Shown here piece after piece: positions 26,410-33,910 of a DNA stretch of 64,000 nucleotides. Source of the DNA: Paenibacillus sp. 481 (lineage in GTDB: Bacteria > Bacillota > Bacilli > Paenibacillales > Paenibacillaceae); the NCBI RefSeq assembly GCF_021223605.1, contig NZ_CP075175.1, positions 186,001 through 250,000 on the forward strand. Reading direction: 5' to 3'. Under the pieces are notes generated by a model. That model saw nothing but the letters and a program-made list of their open reading frames with translations, did no database searches and was not told the DNA's origin. The position numbers and the translations under genes are program-made. Each line of letters starts with the position of its first letter. Position 1 is the stretch's first letter.

Positions 26410-27368
26410 GTTTCAATACACGCCATCGCATAGAGAGCGACGATTACGATTATTGACGCTACTCAATATCGAGATGTTTCAATCCGCGCTCTCACATGGA
26501 GAGCGACAGATGTGCCATTGTGGCCGCCAGCGATCGCGAGTGTTTCAATCCACGCCCTCACATTGAGAGCGACCTACGCAGCTCCTTACAGATTTCACCG
26601 CACCATGTTTCAATCCACGCCCTCACATAGAGAGCGACGAACAAATCATGTTGGATGCGTATGACAAAAACAGTTTCAATCCACGCCCTCACATAGAGAG
26701 CGACAAAGGCACGTACAAGGAACCAACTCACTACGTCGTTTCAATCCACGCTCTCACATAGAGAGCGACTTTTACAGAGCAATGGAAGACGTTGGCCGCA
26801 TTTGGGTTTCAATCCACGCTCTCACATAGAGAGCGACAAGATTAATTAAGCCTACGGGCAAGGGGAGAGAAGTTTCAATCCACGCTCTCACATAGAGAGC
26901 GACTGCAGCGATAGAAGCCGATTTAAAACTACTTGGTGGTTTCAATCCACGCTCTCAGATAGAGAGCGACATGGAGATTTCGGCAAGAAACTTCAGAAAG
27001 AAGTGGTTTCAATCCACGCTCTCACATAGAGAGCGACTCCGGTTTGGGTGCTAAATGGTGGCAAGCGCGAGGTTTCAATCCACGCTCTCACATAGAGAGC
27101 GACTGGCTGGGAGTGTGTGCCAACCAAAGGTGAGTATGTTTCAATCCACGCTCTCACATAGAGAGCGACTGTCCATGTACACCGCATTTTCATTATTTTT
27201 TTCGTTTCAATCCACGCTCTCACATAGAGAGCGACGTTTTTGGATTTCGGTCGCCACTTCAGCATTTACAGTTTCAATCCACGCTCTCACATAGAGAGCG
27301 ACCCGAAAACTTAACTGTTTGGCTCCGGTGATTTTTGTTTCAATCCACGCTCTCACATAGAGAGCGAC
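26410..27368 (-). CRISPR. CRISPR array 1, type I-C-like, 15 repeats
   Basis: Fifteen 32-bp repeats (GTTTCAATCCACGCTCTC...AGAGAGCGAC) separated by 14 spacers of 33-36 bp. Repeat starts: 26410, 26476, 26542, 26607, 26673, 26738, 26806, 26872, 26939, 27006, 27072, 27138, 27204, 27271, 27337. The left-most repeats are degenerate, and a further decayed repeat is visible near 26344-26375. On the minus strand each repeat ends in GGATTGAAAC, the usual type I-C crRNA 5' handle, so transcription runs leftward from the leader at 27369-27535. Repeats 3-5 from the left carry CCCTCACA instead of CTCTCACA. No cas gene is nearby. Confidence 0.97.
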
Positions 27369-27535
27369 AGCGGCACTTTTAGCCCGCAGTACATAAGGCC
27401 TCGCGGCCTCAAAAGTGCGAATCTCATTTTTAGCAGCCATTTTTTCAATAAAAACAGAACTAAAATCCCCTCAACCCGCGCCACTACGCTGGTGCGAATC
27501 CCCCAGGGATTTCATGTGAGCTTCACATTCGCACC
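27369..27535 (-). promoter_or_regulatory. CRISPR leader 1
   Basis: Right-flanking ~166 bp conserved after all five arrays: starts AGCGGCA(C/T)TTTTAGCCCGC, contains GGCCTCGCGGCC, AAAAGTGCGAATC, GGTGCGAATCCCC and ends CACATTCGCACC. It lies upstream of the array in the direction of crRNA transcription, next to the least degenerate repeats. It should hold the promoter and the spacer-integration signals. Confidence 0.85.
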
Positions 27536-27704
27536 TCAAACCTTTTCCCATTTATCATACAGGCTTTTGACAGCTTAATCGCAACAACTCTGACTAAAAG
27601 TTTATATGATCATATTGTAGTTCAAATTTATCATCATAACTAGGCCTCATCTTTTTTGTCATGCGTCTAAAATCAAGATATGGAAGCTTTAATCTCGCCA
27701 ATTT

Positions 27705-28243
27705 TTATTTAAACTCCAGCTTGTCGTAGTAATCCCAGACCCAATATTCATCACCTTGGCACAAAATCAGTCGGCATAACCACGTTGTAAAGTCAAGTCT
27801 GATTGGTATCGCCTCTTCAATATGAAGCATTGCATTCAGAAAATAAATATAGAGGAACTCATTCCTCTTATATTTTCTGAGTCAATGTAAATTCCACCGA
27901 CTACGATATCTGTGCATGCAATAGGATACCAACTATCCGGAAGCCCATCAATCTCTCACTTAATAAGATCAATTTGCTCAAGACTTAAAATTTGCGTTCC
28001 TCCGCCTGCATCAGCATGTGAAAACATCGTACATCCATTATGAATCATTAAAAAATGTTTGAAGTCAGAAGGTACAAGCCAACCTTTGCTTTCAAAAAAT
28101 TGATCGATCTCATTCTCGGTTGCTGGATGATTCCAGATACCTACAGACTCATATAATTTACCTTCTGATGTGTACACAAAAGGATTTTTCGCAAGTTGAG
28201 TATGAATTGCACTAATTATTTGTACTAGTTTTTCGTTTTCCAA
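27705..28243 (-). pseudogene. SMI1/KNR4 (SUKH)-type immunity gene, frame-broken
   Basis: The first 95 codons are open (WNHPATENEIDQFFESKGW, VPSDFKHFLMIHNG, typical of the SUKH N-terminal half) and stop at 27956. Family-like sequence resumes in another frame (GLPDSWYPIACTDIVVGG) and again after a stop (LDFTTWLCRLILCQGDEY...WDYYDKLEFK) down to 27705. It is therefore a decayed full-length gene. A shorter relative with an internal deletion lies at 54246-54461. SUKH proteins commonly act as immunity proteins of polymorphic toxins, fitting the toxin cassettes to the right. Confidence 0.75.
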
Positions 28244-28623
28244 TTCGATCCCCCCTTAAACAGGAAATTAGTTAATCCCTAACTGCTCCCCACCTCCAAA
28301 ATGTATGAACATTGCACATGATAAATCTATCAAGCCAAGTTACAAAATCACAGCGTAAAGACCTGCTGTGCTCTAAATGTGTGTACTTATCACAAATATA
28401 CATGTATTTTTTTGTAATTTGTATTCATTGGATGAACTGCAACCCTTAATATGGACACTGGAAAAAAGCAACCCCTTACGGGTTACAGTTCACTTTTATT
28501 GCAAGGTATCTTCTGCCAAATATTTCTTAATAGGTCTTACGCAAACGCTAATAAGTATTATTATTAATAAAAAGAAACCCTGAAAGGTATACGCAATCAA
28601 GGTTTCTTTTTATTATATTTAAC
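28244..28623. other. Intergenic region
   Basis: AT-rich. No gene is convincing, although a short open frame exists on the plus strand at 28377-28583 without a ribosome site. The right end holds the terminator of the 28624 gene. Confidence 0.4.
28570..28610 (-). terminator. Terminator of the 28624-28881 gene
   Basis: AAAAGAAACC, a 21-nt loop, GGTTTCTTTT. Read on the minus strand it ends in a T-rich run, 14 bp past the stop. Confidence 0.65.
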
Positions 28624-28881
28624 CTATAGCCATTCAATTTTTTCTTGTTCGTATAGTTGTAAAGCAGCCTCCATTGCTTCATTAATGGAGGCGTGCAGTG
28701 TATCTCCCAACACATTAAACTGTTCGTCACATGCAAATAGATAACATTCTTCTTGGTCATCGTAATTACAAATGGCTAGGACTTTTATTTCTTTTTCTTC
28801 ACCACTTTCCCACTCAACATATCCAAAGCTACCCGGACATGTGCGTTTTATTATTTTTGCTCCATCAATCTCTTCGGGCAT
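28624..28881 (-). CDS. Small acidic protein in a toxin-less RHS cassette (85 aa)
   Basis: Family not recognised. 85 aa, acidic, one compact domain (GYVEWESGEEKEIKVLAICN, YLFACDEQFNVLGDTLHAS, INEAMEAALQLYEQEK). It has a good AGAGGAGA ribosome site. Its upstream sequence is the conserved RHS-core junction (28944-28976), but the toxin part between is missing, so it looks like an orphan immunity gene of a third cassette. That role is inferred from position. Confidence 0.6.
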   Translation of the reverse strand: MPEEIDGAKIIKRTCPGSFGYVEWESGEEKEIKVLAICNYDDQEECYLFACDEQFNVLGDTLHASINEAMEAALQLYEQEKIEWL

Positions 28882-28943
28882 GTGTTATCTCCTCTTTTTT
28901 GATCTTTTAATTTTTTCAGACTGGTCAGGTCTGATAAATCTCC

Positions 28944-28976
28944 CCTTCATATGTATCCTAGTTTATAAAGCGTACT
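28944..28976 (-). repeat. RHS-core junction, copy 3 (with TAG stop)
   Basis: Minus strand encodes RFIN, stop, DTYEG, the end of an RHS core, as at 30598-30626 and 32358-32390. The intact gene reads RFTTEDTYEG here, so the glutamate codon is replaced by TAG. The open frame after it ends after about eight codons, so the toxin part is deleted. Confidence 0.8.
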
Positions 28977-29056
28977 GTCGTAGAGTAAAAAGAAACCACA
29001 TGCATCTAAAAATACGCATGTGGTAAATGCTCAAGGGCTTTGTCAATTCAACAACA

Positions 29057-29383
29057 CTACTTCATATACCTACTTTCGATACTAATAATATCGCGAACCT
29101 CATTCAACACTCTAATAATTAGTTCATCACTTTTAGCCGATTCTTCTTCAGATAGATAGCCAGATCCAGCCTGAAGTGTTGTATATAGATAAAATAGTCT
29201 CTCCACTAGGCTCCTTTTTACATATTCTTGACCATGGATTAAATGAAATAACTCCTTTAAACATTCAGATATTGCTGTAAGTTCATCCATTAATACTTCA
29301 CCATGAACTCTTAAATGCGGAAAAAATGGAATCATATTCTTCTTAAGAATCCCTTCCAATTCGGTTATACGTTCTTCATTCAT
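29057..29383 (-). CDS. Immunity-type protein B2 (paralogue of B1)
   Basis: 108 aa, closely similar along its length to the 29542-29865 product (MNEERITELEGIL, PHLRVHGEVLMDELTAISECL, LVERLFYLYTTLQAGSGYLS). It is preceded by a fragment of the toxin 3' end (29380-29450), so it arose by duplication of toxin tail plus immunity gene. Small, all-helical and soluble. More distant relatives are at 30713 and 31302, so one immunity family serves both toxin cassettes. Confidence 0.7.
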   Translation of the reverse strand: MNEERITELEGILKKNMIPFFPHLRVHGEVLMDELTAISECLKELFHLIHGQEYVKRSLVERLFYLYTTLQAGSGYLSEEESAKSDELIIRVLNEVRDIISIESRYMK

Positions 29384-29450
29384 GGTAAATACCCCTTTAT
29401 CGCAAATTGGTGTATATACTGATAAAAAGACAGCTCTTCTTCACCAGCAA
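29380..29450 (-). pseudogene. Truncated toxin B tail
   Basis: Encodes the last ~22 residues of toxin B in altered form (AGEEELSFYQYIHQFAIKGY versus GEEELSFYQYINQSAIQGY), ending on the same ATGA overlap with the following immunity gene. No upstream toxin body, so it is a duplication remnant. Confidence 0.8.
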
Positions 29451-29541
29451 TCGTATCCTATTAGTGAAAAAAAGAAACCACATGCACCTAAAAATACGCA
29501 TGTGGTAAATACACAAGATCTTTGTCAATCCAACAGCCTTA

Positions 29542-29865
29542 CTACATATATCTGCTTTCGATACTAATAATATCGCAAACTTCATTCAGTACTCTAATAA
29601 TTAACTCACTACTTCTAGCAGATTCCTCACTAGATAAATAGCCAGATTCAGCCTGCAGTGTTGTATATAACAAAAATAATTTTTCCACTAGGCTTCTTTG
29701 TACATATTTTTGACCATGGATTAAAGGAAACAATTTTTTTAAACAATGGGATATTGCTGTGAGCTCATCCATTAATACTTCTTTATGAACTCTTAAATGC
29801 GGAAAAAACAGTATCATGTGCTTATAAAGAATACCTTCCAATTCAGTTATTCGTTCTTCATTCAT
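29542..29865 (-). CDS. Immunity-type protein B1
   Basis: 107 aa, helical. Its ATG overlaps the stop of toxin B (ATGA), a typical toxin-immunity arrangement. Conserved core shared with the other three family members: (Q)RS(L/F)V-x-KLF-x-L(Y/F)(T/S)T(L/M). It probably neutralises the toxin B tip. A hairpin (ACCACATGC...GCATGTGGT, ~29474-29508) follows as a terminator. Confidence 0.75.
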   Translation of the reverse strand: MNEERITELEGILYKHMILFFPHLRVHKEVLMDELTAISHCLKKLFPLIHGQKYVQRSLVEKLFLLYTTLQAESGYLSSEESARSSELIIRVLNEVCDIISIESRYM

Positions 29866-30575
29866 GGTAAATACCCCTGTATCGCAGATTGGTTTATATA
29901 CTGATAAAAAGACAATTCTTCTTCACCAGTTGCAAGAGCAGATGCATATTCATTAACTCCATCAAATACGAAGAATGGATCCTCACGCCGTGAGGTTGCT
30001 TTTGTAATATCTATTACTACAACCCCCCTTTTATCACCTACTGTATTTAGCTTCATTGCATAATCTAAGTTCCTAGTTGTCGATATCCATGGATCAAATC
30101 CAATTGACCTACCTTCACCAGACGATGACTTAGTATAAGTAATATGCTGAAGCAAGGTCCATTCTATATTTGGGATTCTATGCTTAGATAGTATTCCCTT
30201 ACCCTGCATTAAGTTCCCCATATCCGTTGTATTCAAAGCTCGATACACATATCTCCCCGTTTTATCCTTTCTATACTTCTCAGCACTTTGTAGTGATAAT
30301 AACGGTAATTTACTTATTTTAGAAAAATCTTTATTAATATCTTGTTGGCTCTCCCCAGCTGGACTTGGGTTAAACAACGACCCAAAAAATCCCCCTAGAA
30401 CACCACCAAGGAAACCGCCCGCTCTACCTCCCTTGCTTCCTCCTTTTGCCCCACCTTCAATTACTCGAAAACTTTCTCGTTGAAATTGACGCCAATCAAT
30501 CTTGAGCGCTGCTTCATGCCCCGAAGGATCAATATACTTCAGCGGATTGTTCATTACATAAGCATAAAGATTCAA
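29862..30575 (-). CDS. Displaced RHS C-terminal toxin tip B, ADP-ribosyltransferase-like
   Basis: 237 aa from a TTG at 30575. Homology to RHS proteins begins earlier, at 30626, where a TAG interrupts the core (junction 30598-30626). The start NLYAYVMNNPLKYIDPSGH is the last conserved RHS segment; what follows is a variable tip. The final ~130 residues have the layout of an ADP-ribosyltransferase: YRAL (Arg), PWISTT (S-T-x), then GEEELSF (Glu region). It has no signal peptide and no good ribosome site, so it is probably not made on its own. It looks like a silent cassette that could be swapped onto the full-length RHS gene. The ART assignment is by motif only. Confidence 0.65.
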   Translation of the reverse strand: MNLYAYVMNNPLKYIDPSGHEAALKIDWRQFQRESFRVIEGGAKGGSKGGRAGGFLGGVLGGFFGSLFNPSPAGESQQDINKDFSKISKLPLLSLQSAEKYRKDKTGRYVYRALNTTDMGNLMQGKGILSKHRIPNIEWTLLQHITYTKSSSGEGRSIGFDPWISTTRNLDYAMKLNTVGDKRGVVVIDITKATSRREDPFFVFDGVNEYASALATGEEELSFYQYINQSAIQGYLP

Positions 30576-30597
30576 TGACAGAGGATTACCTAGCTTA

Positions 30598-30626
30598 CCT
30601 TCATACGTATCCTAGTTTATAAAACG
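30598..30626 (-). repeat. RHS-core junction, copy 2 (with TAG stop)
   Basis: Minus strand reads NRLTGRFIN, stop TAG, DTYEGKLGNPLSLNLYAY. A ~29-bp core of the junction (GTTTATAAACTAGGATACGT region) is shared with 28944-28976 and 32358-32390. The intact gene (40151-40180) shares GGATACGTATGAAGG but has GAG in place of TAG. Confidence 0.8.
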
Positions 30627-30712
30627 TCCTGTAAGTCTATTAAACATCAAAAAATACCACAAGAAGTTGAACTCACATGTGGTATAAAATAATTGCAACT
30701 CACAAATTATTC

Positions 30713-31030
30713 TTATCCAAATGAATCTTCATCAAAAAAGCTTAAAAGATAAACTCTTAATCGAAAAACTTCTTTCATTATCTCGTCGTCATAATTAGTA
30801 TATTTCGCTTCTACAACCATAGTGCTAAATAAGTAAAATATCTTTGTCGCAATTGAACGCTGTATTTGCTCGGCACCACTGATCTGTTTTTTATATTCAT
30901 CAAGTTTGCTGTAGAGCTGTTTGAACTTTTCTTCCTCTACTTTTTTTTCAGGTCTTAAATCTAAAAGTATCACTTTTATTACCTGACTGATTTCTTTTTC
31001 CAGATTACAAAGAAGGTTATTTTCTTTCAT
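30713..31030 (-). CDS. Immunity-type protein A2 (paralogue of A1)
   Basis: 105 aa, similar to the 31302-31610 product (LLDLRPEKKVEEEKFKQLYS, IQRSIATKIFYLFSTMVVEAKY, FRLRVYLLSFFDEDSFG). A toxin A tail fragment sits directly upstream (31027-31090), encoding IHGHISQSAITGFVQ ahead of an ATGA overlap, so it arose by duplication of the toxin tail plus immunity gene, just as for cassette B. Confidence 0.7.
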   Translation of the reverse strand: MKENNLLCNLEKEISQVIKVILLDLRPEKKVEEEKFKQLYSKLDEYKKQISGAEQIQRSIATKIFYLFSTMVVEAKYTNYDDEIMKEVFRLRVYLLSFFDEDSFG

Positions 31031-31090
31031 TGTACGAACCCCGTTATCGCAGATTGTGAGATATGCCCATGTATTAAATATTTGTGATCT
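31027..31090 (-). pseudogene. Truncated toxin A tail
   Basis: Encodes a diverged copy of the last ~17 residues of toxin A (LIHGHISQSAITGFVQ versus LIHMYIPQSAITGYVE), overlapping the start of the 30713-31030 immunity gene by ATGA. The rest of 31031-31301 is AT-rich without a gene; a hairpin AAGGTTCT...AGAACCTT (~31187-31222) is a likely terminator for the A1 transcript. Confidence 0.75.
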
Positions 31091-31301
31091 ATCTCTTCAA
31101 AATCACGCACCTAATTATTCATATAACTTCCATCATGTACCTCATATACGATTTTAGAATACACGTTAAATAATTGAATATCAAAGCAGAACCTTGATTC
31201 GGAGAGATCTCCTATCAAGGTTCTCAATTACCTAATGTAACAGCACACATATTTTAGTATTTAGTTAGATCACTGTAGAATATATTTTGGTAAACTTTAA
31301 C

Positions 31302-31610
31302 TCATCCGAAATTTGACTCGTCAAATACACTTAGAAGACAAGTTCTTAATCGGAAAACTTCTAACATAATGTCATCTCTGTAGTTCACGTATTGAGCGTG
31401 CCAAACCATAGTGCTGAACAAATAAAACAGCTTTCCGACGAAAGAACGAGGTATAACGTTCTGTTCTTTAATTTGTGTTTTGTATACACTTAGTTTGTCG
31501 TTTAAGCTTGCAAGTGCGGAGCCATCAATTGTCTTTTCTAATTTTAATTCCACGATAATTCTTTGAATTAAAGGTTCCATATCTTTTTCCAACAAATTCA
31601 CATCGCTCAT
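31302..31610 (-). CDS. Immunity-type protein A1
   Basis: 102 aa, helical, ATG overlapping the stop of toxin A (ATGA). Shares with the B-type proteins the core (P)RSFVGKLFYLFSTM and a C-terminal FRLRTCLLSVFDESNFG. It probably protects against toxin A. Because two different ART-like tips are served by one immunity family, the pairs probably diverged together. Confidence 0.75.
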   Translation of the reverse strand: MSDVNLLEKDMEPLIQRIIVELKLEKTIDGSALASLNDKLSVYKTQIKEQNVIPRSFVGKLFYLFSTMVWHAQYVNYRDDIMLEVFRLRTCLLSVFDESNFG

Positions 31611-32353
31611 TCTACATACCCCGTTATCGCAGATTGCGGAATATACATATGAATTAAATATTCTTGATCTCGTTGCGCCATCTCAAGAGCCATTTCATCA
31701 TACATATTACCGTCTGTAGGAATTTCCAATGGTGCATAAACTACTTTAGTTGTGACCTTTCTTAAATCAATACTTACTATGCCATTGCCAGAACCATATC
31801 GACCAGTTGCAACGGAAAGACTCTTAGTTGTTGATATCCAAGGACTATTTTTTGCATCACTTTGCATGATGTGATTTGTTATTGAGACTGTACCTTTAGG
31901 GTTTCTTGCTGAGATTCCTTTACCAGCAGCCAAAGAAGCTGCATCTGAAGGAGTTAACGCCCTATAGACCATATTTTGACGGTCTCGTTCTCTCTCAGAT
32001 GAACTTCCACTTATTGATAAAAGCGTTCCAATTGTTCCTGCTATGCGTGCAGCCGCAGCATATGCTCCAGCAGCAATTCCTCCACCAGCACCTGCCGCGG
32101 GTAAAGCCATAGTACTGCCTTTCTGAGCGTTATTTTGTGATTTATAGTATAACTGATTTTTTATCTGCTTATTTGCCCACTTCGACTGTCTTTCCGTTCC
32201 CCTTTGTGCAAGGTTACTTAAATACTTCCATTGGTTTTGATCAAAAACCGAACCTTTACCAGGTCCTACTGGAGCAAAGCCACTTGGATCAGTATATTTC
32301 AACGGATTGTTATGCACATAGGTATATAGATTTAAGCTTAATGTACTTCCCAA
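31607..32353 (-). CDS. Displaced RHS C-terminal toxin tip A, ADP-ribosyltransferase-like
   Basis: 248 aa from a TTG at 32353; RHS homology continues upstream to the TAG-bearing junction at 32358-32390. NLYTYVHNNPLKYTDPSG is the conserved end of the core. A Gly/Ala-rich hydrophobic stretch (ALPAAGAGGGIAAGAYAAA) follows, perhaps a translocation helix. The tip then has YRAL, PWISTTKSL and QRDQEYLI, matching the R / S-T-x / (Q/E)-x-E order of ADP-ribosyltransferases. It has no signal peptide and no clear ribosome site; probably a silent cassette. The IS110 element lies ~55 bp upstream of the junction. Confidence 0.67.
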   Translation of the reverse strand: MGSTLSLNLYTYVHNNPLKYTDPSGFAPVGPGKGSVFDQNQWKYLSNLAQRGTERQSKWANKQIKNQLYYKSQNNAQKGSTMALPAAGAGGGIAAGAYAAAARIAGTIGTLLSISGSSSERERDRQNMVYRALTPSDAASLAAGKGISARNPKGTVSITNHIMQSDAKNSPWISTTKSLSVATGRYGSGNGIVSIDLRKVTTKVVYAPLEIPTDGNMYDEMALEMAQRDQEYLIHMYIPQSAITGYVE

Positions 32354-32357
32354 ACTA

Positions 32358-32390
32358 CCTTCATACGTATCCTAGTTTATAAAGCGTACT
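32358..32390 (-). repeat. RHS-core junction, copy 1 (with TAG stop)
   Basis: Minus strand reads RFIN, stop TAG, DTYEG, then SLGSTLSLNLYTY. Same stop and near-identical ~30 bp as the junctions at 28944 and 30598. Confidence 0.8.
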
Positions 32391-32444
32391 TTTTGTGAAA
32401 ATGGACGATGACTCTATTAATCACCGCCCATCTATAACCTTCTA

Positions 32445-33689
32445 TTAAATTGCTACTTTCTCCTCGTTAACTATCGGCATTACATAAGCCGCTTTCGTTT
32501 TCATCAAATAATAAATGACGTTGACCAGTTTACGCATAATACAAACTATCGCTTGTCGTCTGGTCTTTCCTGCTGCTATTCGTTGTTCATAATACGTGTG
32601 GAAGTATGGATTTCGTGGTACTTTCGTATTTTTTGCTGTAATAATTTGACGGGCGGCAAGACCTTTAATAATTTCGTGCAATACTCGATTTCCTTGCTTA
32701 CTCTTACGATTCTTTACTTTGTTCCCTGAACCGCATATAATCGGGGCTATTCCTGAAAAGCGTGCTAGTTTGTCAGCAGTAGAAAATCGGTGAATATCTC
32801 CTATCTCTGCTACCAACTCAGCAGCCGTGACCACATTAATTCCTGTCATACTTTCAAGCTGAAAACCAAGCTCCTGCATGAGTTCTTTAATCTCTTTCTC
32901 CGTTTGCTCCAACTCATCTTGAGTGAATCGAATATTACGGACAAATTGCCTGATCATAAAATCCCGTCTGTCTTGAAAATCACGATATGTATCACCGTCA
33001 TTGACGACCAAAGATAATATTTGCTCCGCTTTTTTAGTTGATAGACCATTGTTGCTTAATTGACGTAAATATGAGGCCAACTGTTCCACCTTCACACCTG
33101 TTAAATGTCTAGGTGAAGGATACGTATACCAGAAGTCTAACGCGGTTTTCCCCGTTATTTCAGAAAAAAATTTCTTGTAACTTGGATAGTGATAGCCTAG
33201 TTGTTGATGAAGTCGCACCACCAAGCCTGACAAGTTCTTCGCTTGCCATTTCCGTTGCGTGACAAGTTGACTGATTGCCCAATATAAATCTATAGGCTTC
33301 GCATCAGGTAAATGGGGTAATTCTTCTCTTAATACCTTAGCTACACATTCCGCATCCCAACTATCAGACTTTTGAACGGTGACATGGCTTTTACGTCTAG
33401 CATTAGCTAGCTTGGCGTTCACTTCCTTCACCCAGTGACCATTCTCTGTTAAGTAAACCGCTAATGCTCTGCCGTAGCCGCCTACATCCTCTAAGCCATA
33501 GACGACAGACATTCCTTTTTTAACATACCTCTTCATTTCTTTCACAAACAACGGAAAAGATGACGGCTTATTATCGAATTTAATTTCACCTAGTTTATGA
33601 CCCCAACAGTCAATAATGACAGCAGTATGATGTTGTTTATGTAAATCTACTCCTATGTAAATATATTTATCTGGTTGTATAATTGGCAA
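32445..33689 (-). CDS. IS110-family transposase
   Basis: 414 aa. N-terminal RuvC-like DEDD domain: YIGVDLHKQHHTAVIID (first Asp), YGLEDVGGYGRALA (Glu), KSDSWDAECVAK (Asp). The C-terminal transposase_20 domain has SMTGINVVTAAELVAEIGDI, SGIAPIICGSG and KSKQGNRVLHEI, carrying the candidate serine. By family it moves without terminal inverted repeats, guided by a bridge RNA encoded next to the gene. Full-length, so probably active or recently active. It separates the toxin cassettes from the serine-recombinase element. Confidence 0.92.
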   Translation of the reverse strand: MPIIQPDKYIYIGVDLHKQHHTAVIIDCWGHKLGEIKFDNKPSSFPLFVKEMKRYVKKGMSVVYGLEDVGGYGRALAVYLTENGHWVKEVNAKLANARRKSHVTVQKSDSWDAECVAKVLREELPHLPDAKPIDLYWAISQLVTQRKWQAKNLSGLVVRLHQQLGYHYPSYKKFFSEITGKTALDFWYTYPSPRHLTGVKVEQLASYLRQLSNNGLSTKKAEQILSLVVNDGDTYRDFQDRRDFMIRQFVRNIRFTQDELEQTEKEIKELMQELGFQLESMTGINVVTAAELVAEIGDIHRFSTADKLARFSGIAPIICGSGNKVKNRKSKQGNRVLHEIIKGLAARQIITAKNTKVPRNPYFHTYYEQRIAAGKTRRQAIVCIMRKLVNVIYYLMKTKAAYVMPIVNEEKVAI

Positions 33690-33910
33690 TCCCTCCGTAG
33701 TTTTATGATTTGGATGGTTATGGATAGGCTAGAACTGCATCCTCCGTTCAAGTGAACGCCGCCACAACGATACGTAAGCAGATTTCCAACCCATACGTAA
33801 CCATCCAATATGAATCCGTATTGAAACAACTTTATTGAATAAACTCGCATCCTCAGTTCGAGCGGACAAAGCCGCAATGATACGTTAGCGAATGTTTATT
33901 CCTGCTTCAT
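33690..33910 (-). ncRNA. IS110 non-coding end, candidate bridge RNA region
   Basis: The 221-bp gap upstream of the transposase holds two ~48-bp diverged direct repeats at 33735-33782 and 33844-33891. Both contain CATCCTC-(A/C)-GTTC, GCC-(A/G)-CAA and GATACGT-(A/T)-AGC; the first contains a GTTCA-2 nt-TGAAC hairpin. IS110-group elements encode their bridge RNA in this position. Assignment of loops is not possible by eye. Confidence 0.45.

Noticed and set aside
26993-27440. Open frames running through CRISPR arrays and leaders, encoding repeated VALYVRAWIET-type units (also at arrays 2-5)
   Set aside because: The 66-bp repeat-spacer period is a multiple of three, so frames stay open by chance; the leader part (RTFGAARPY..RAKNAA) is conserved because the leader DNA is conserved.
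28377-28583. 68-codon frame on the plus strand in the gap left of the toxin cassettes
   Set aside because: No ribosome site, low-complexity hydrophobic sequence, and it runs over a terminator of the opposite strand.
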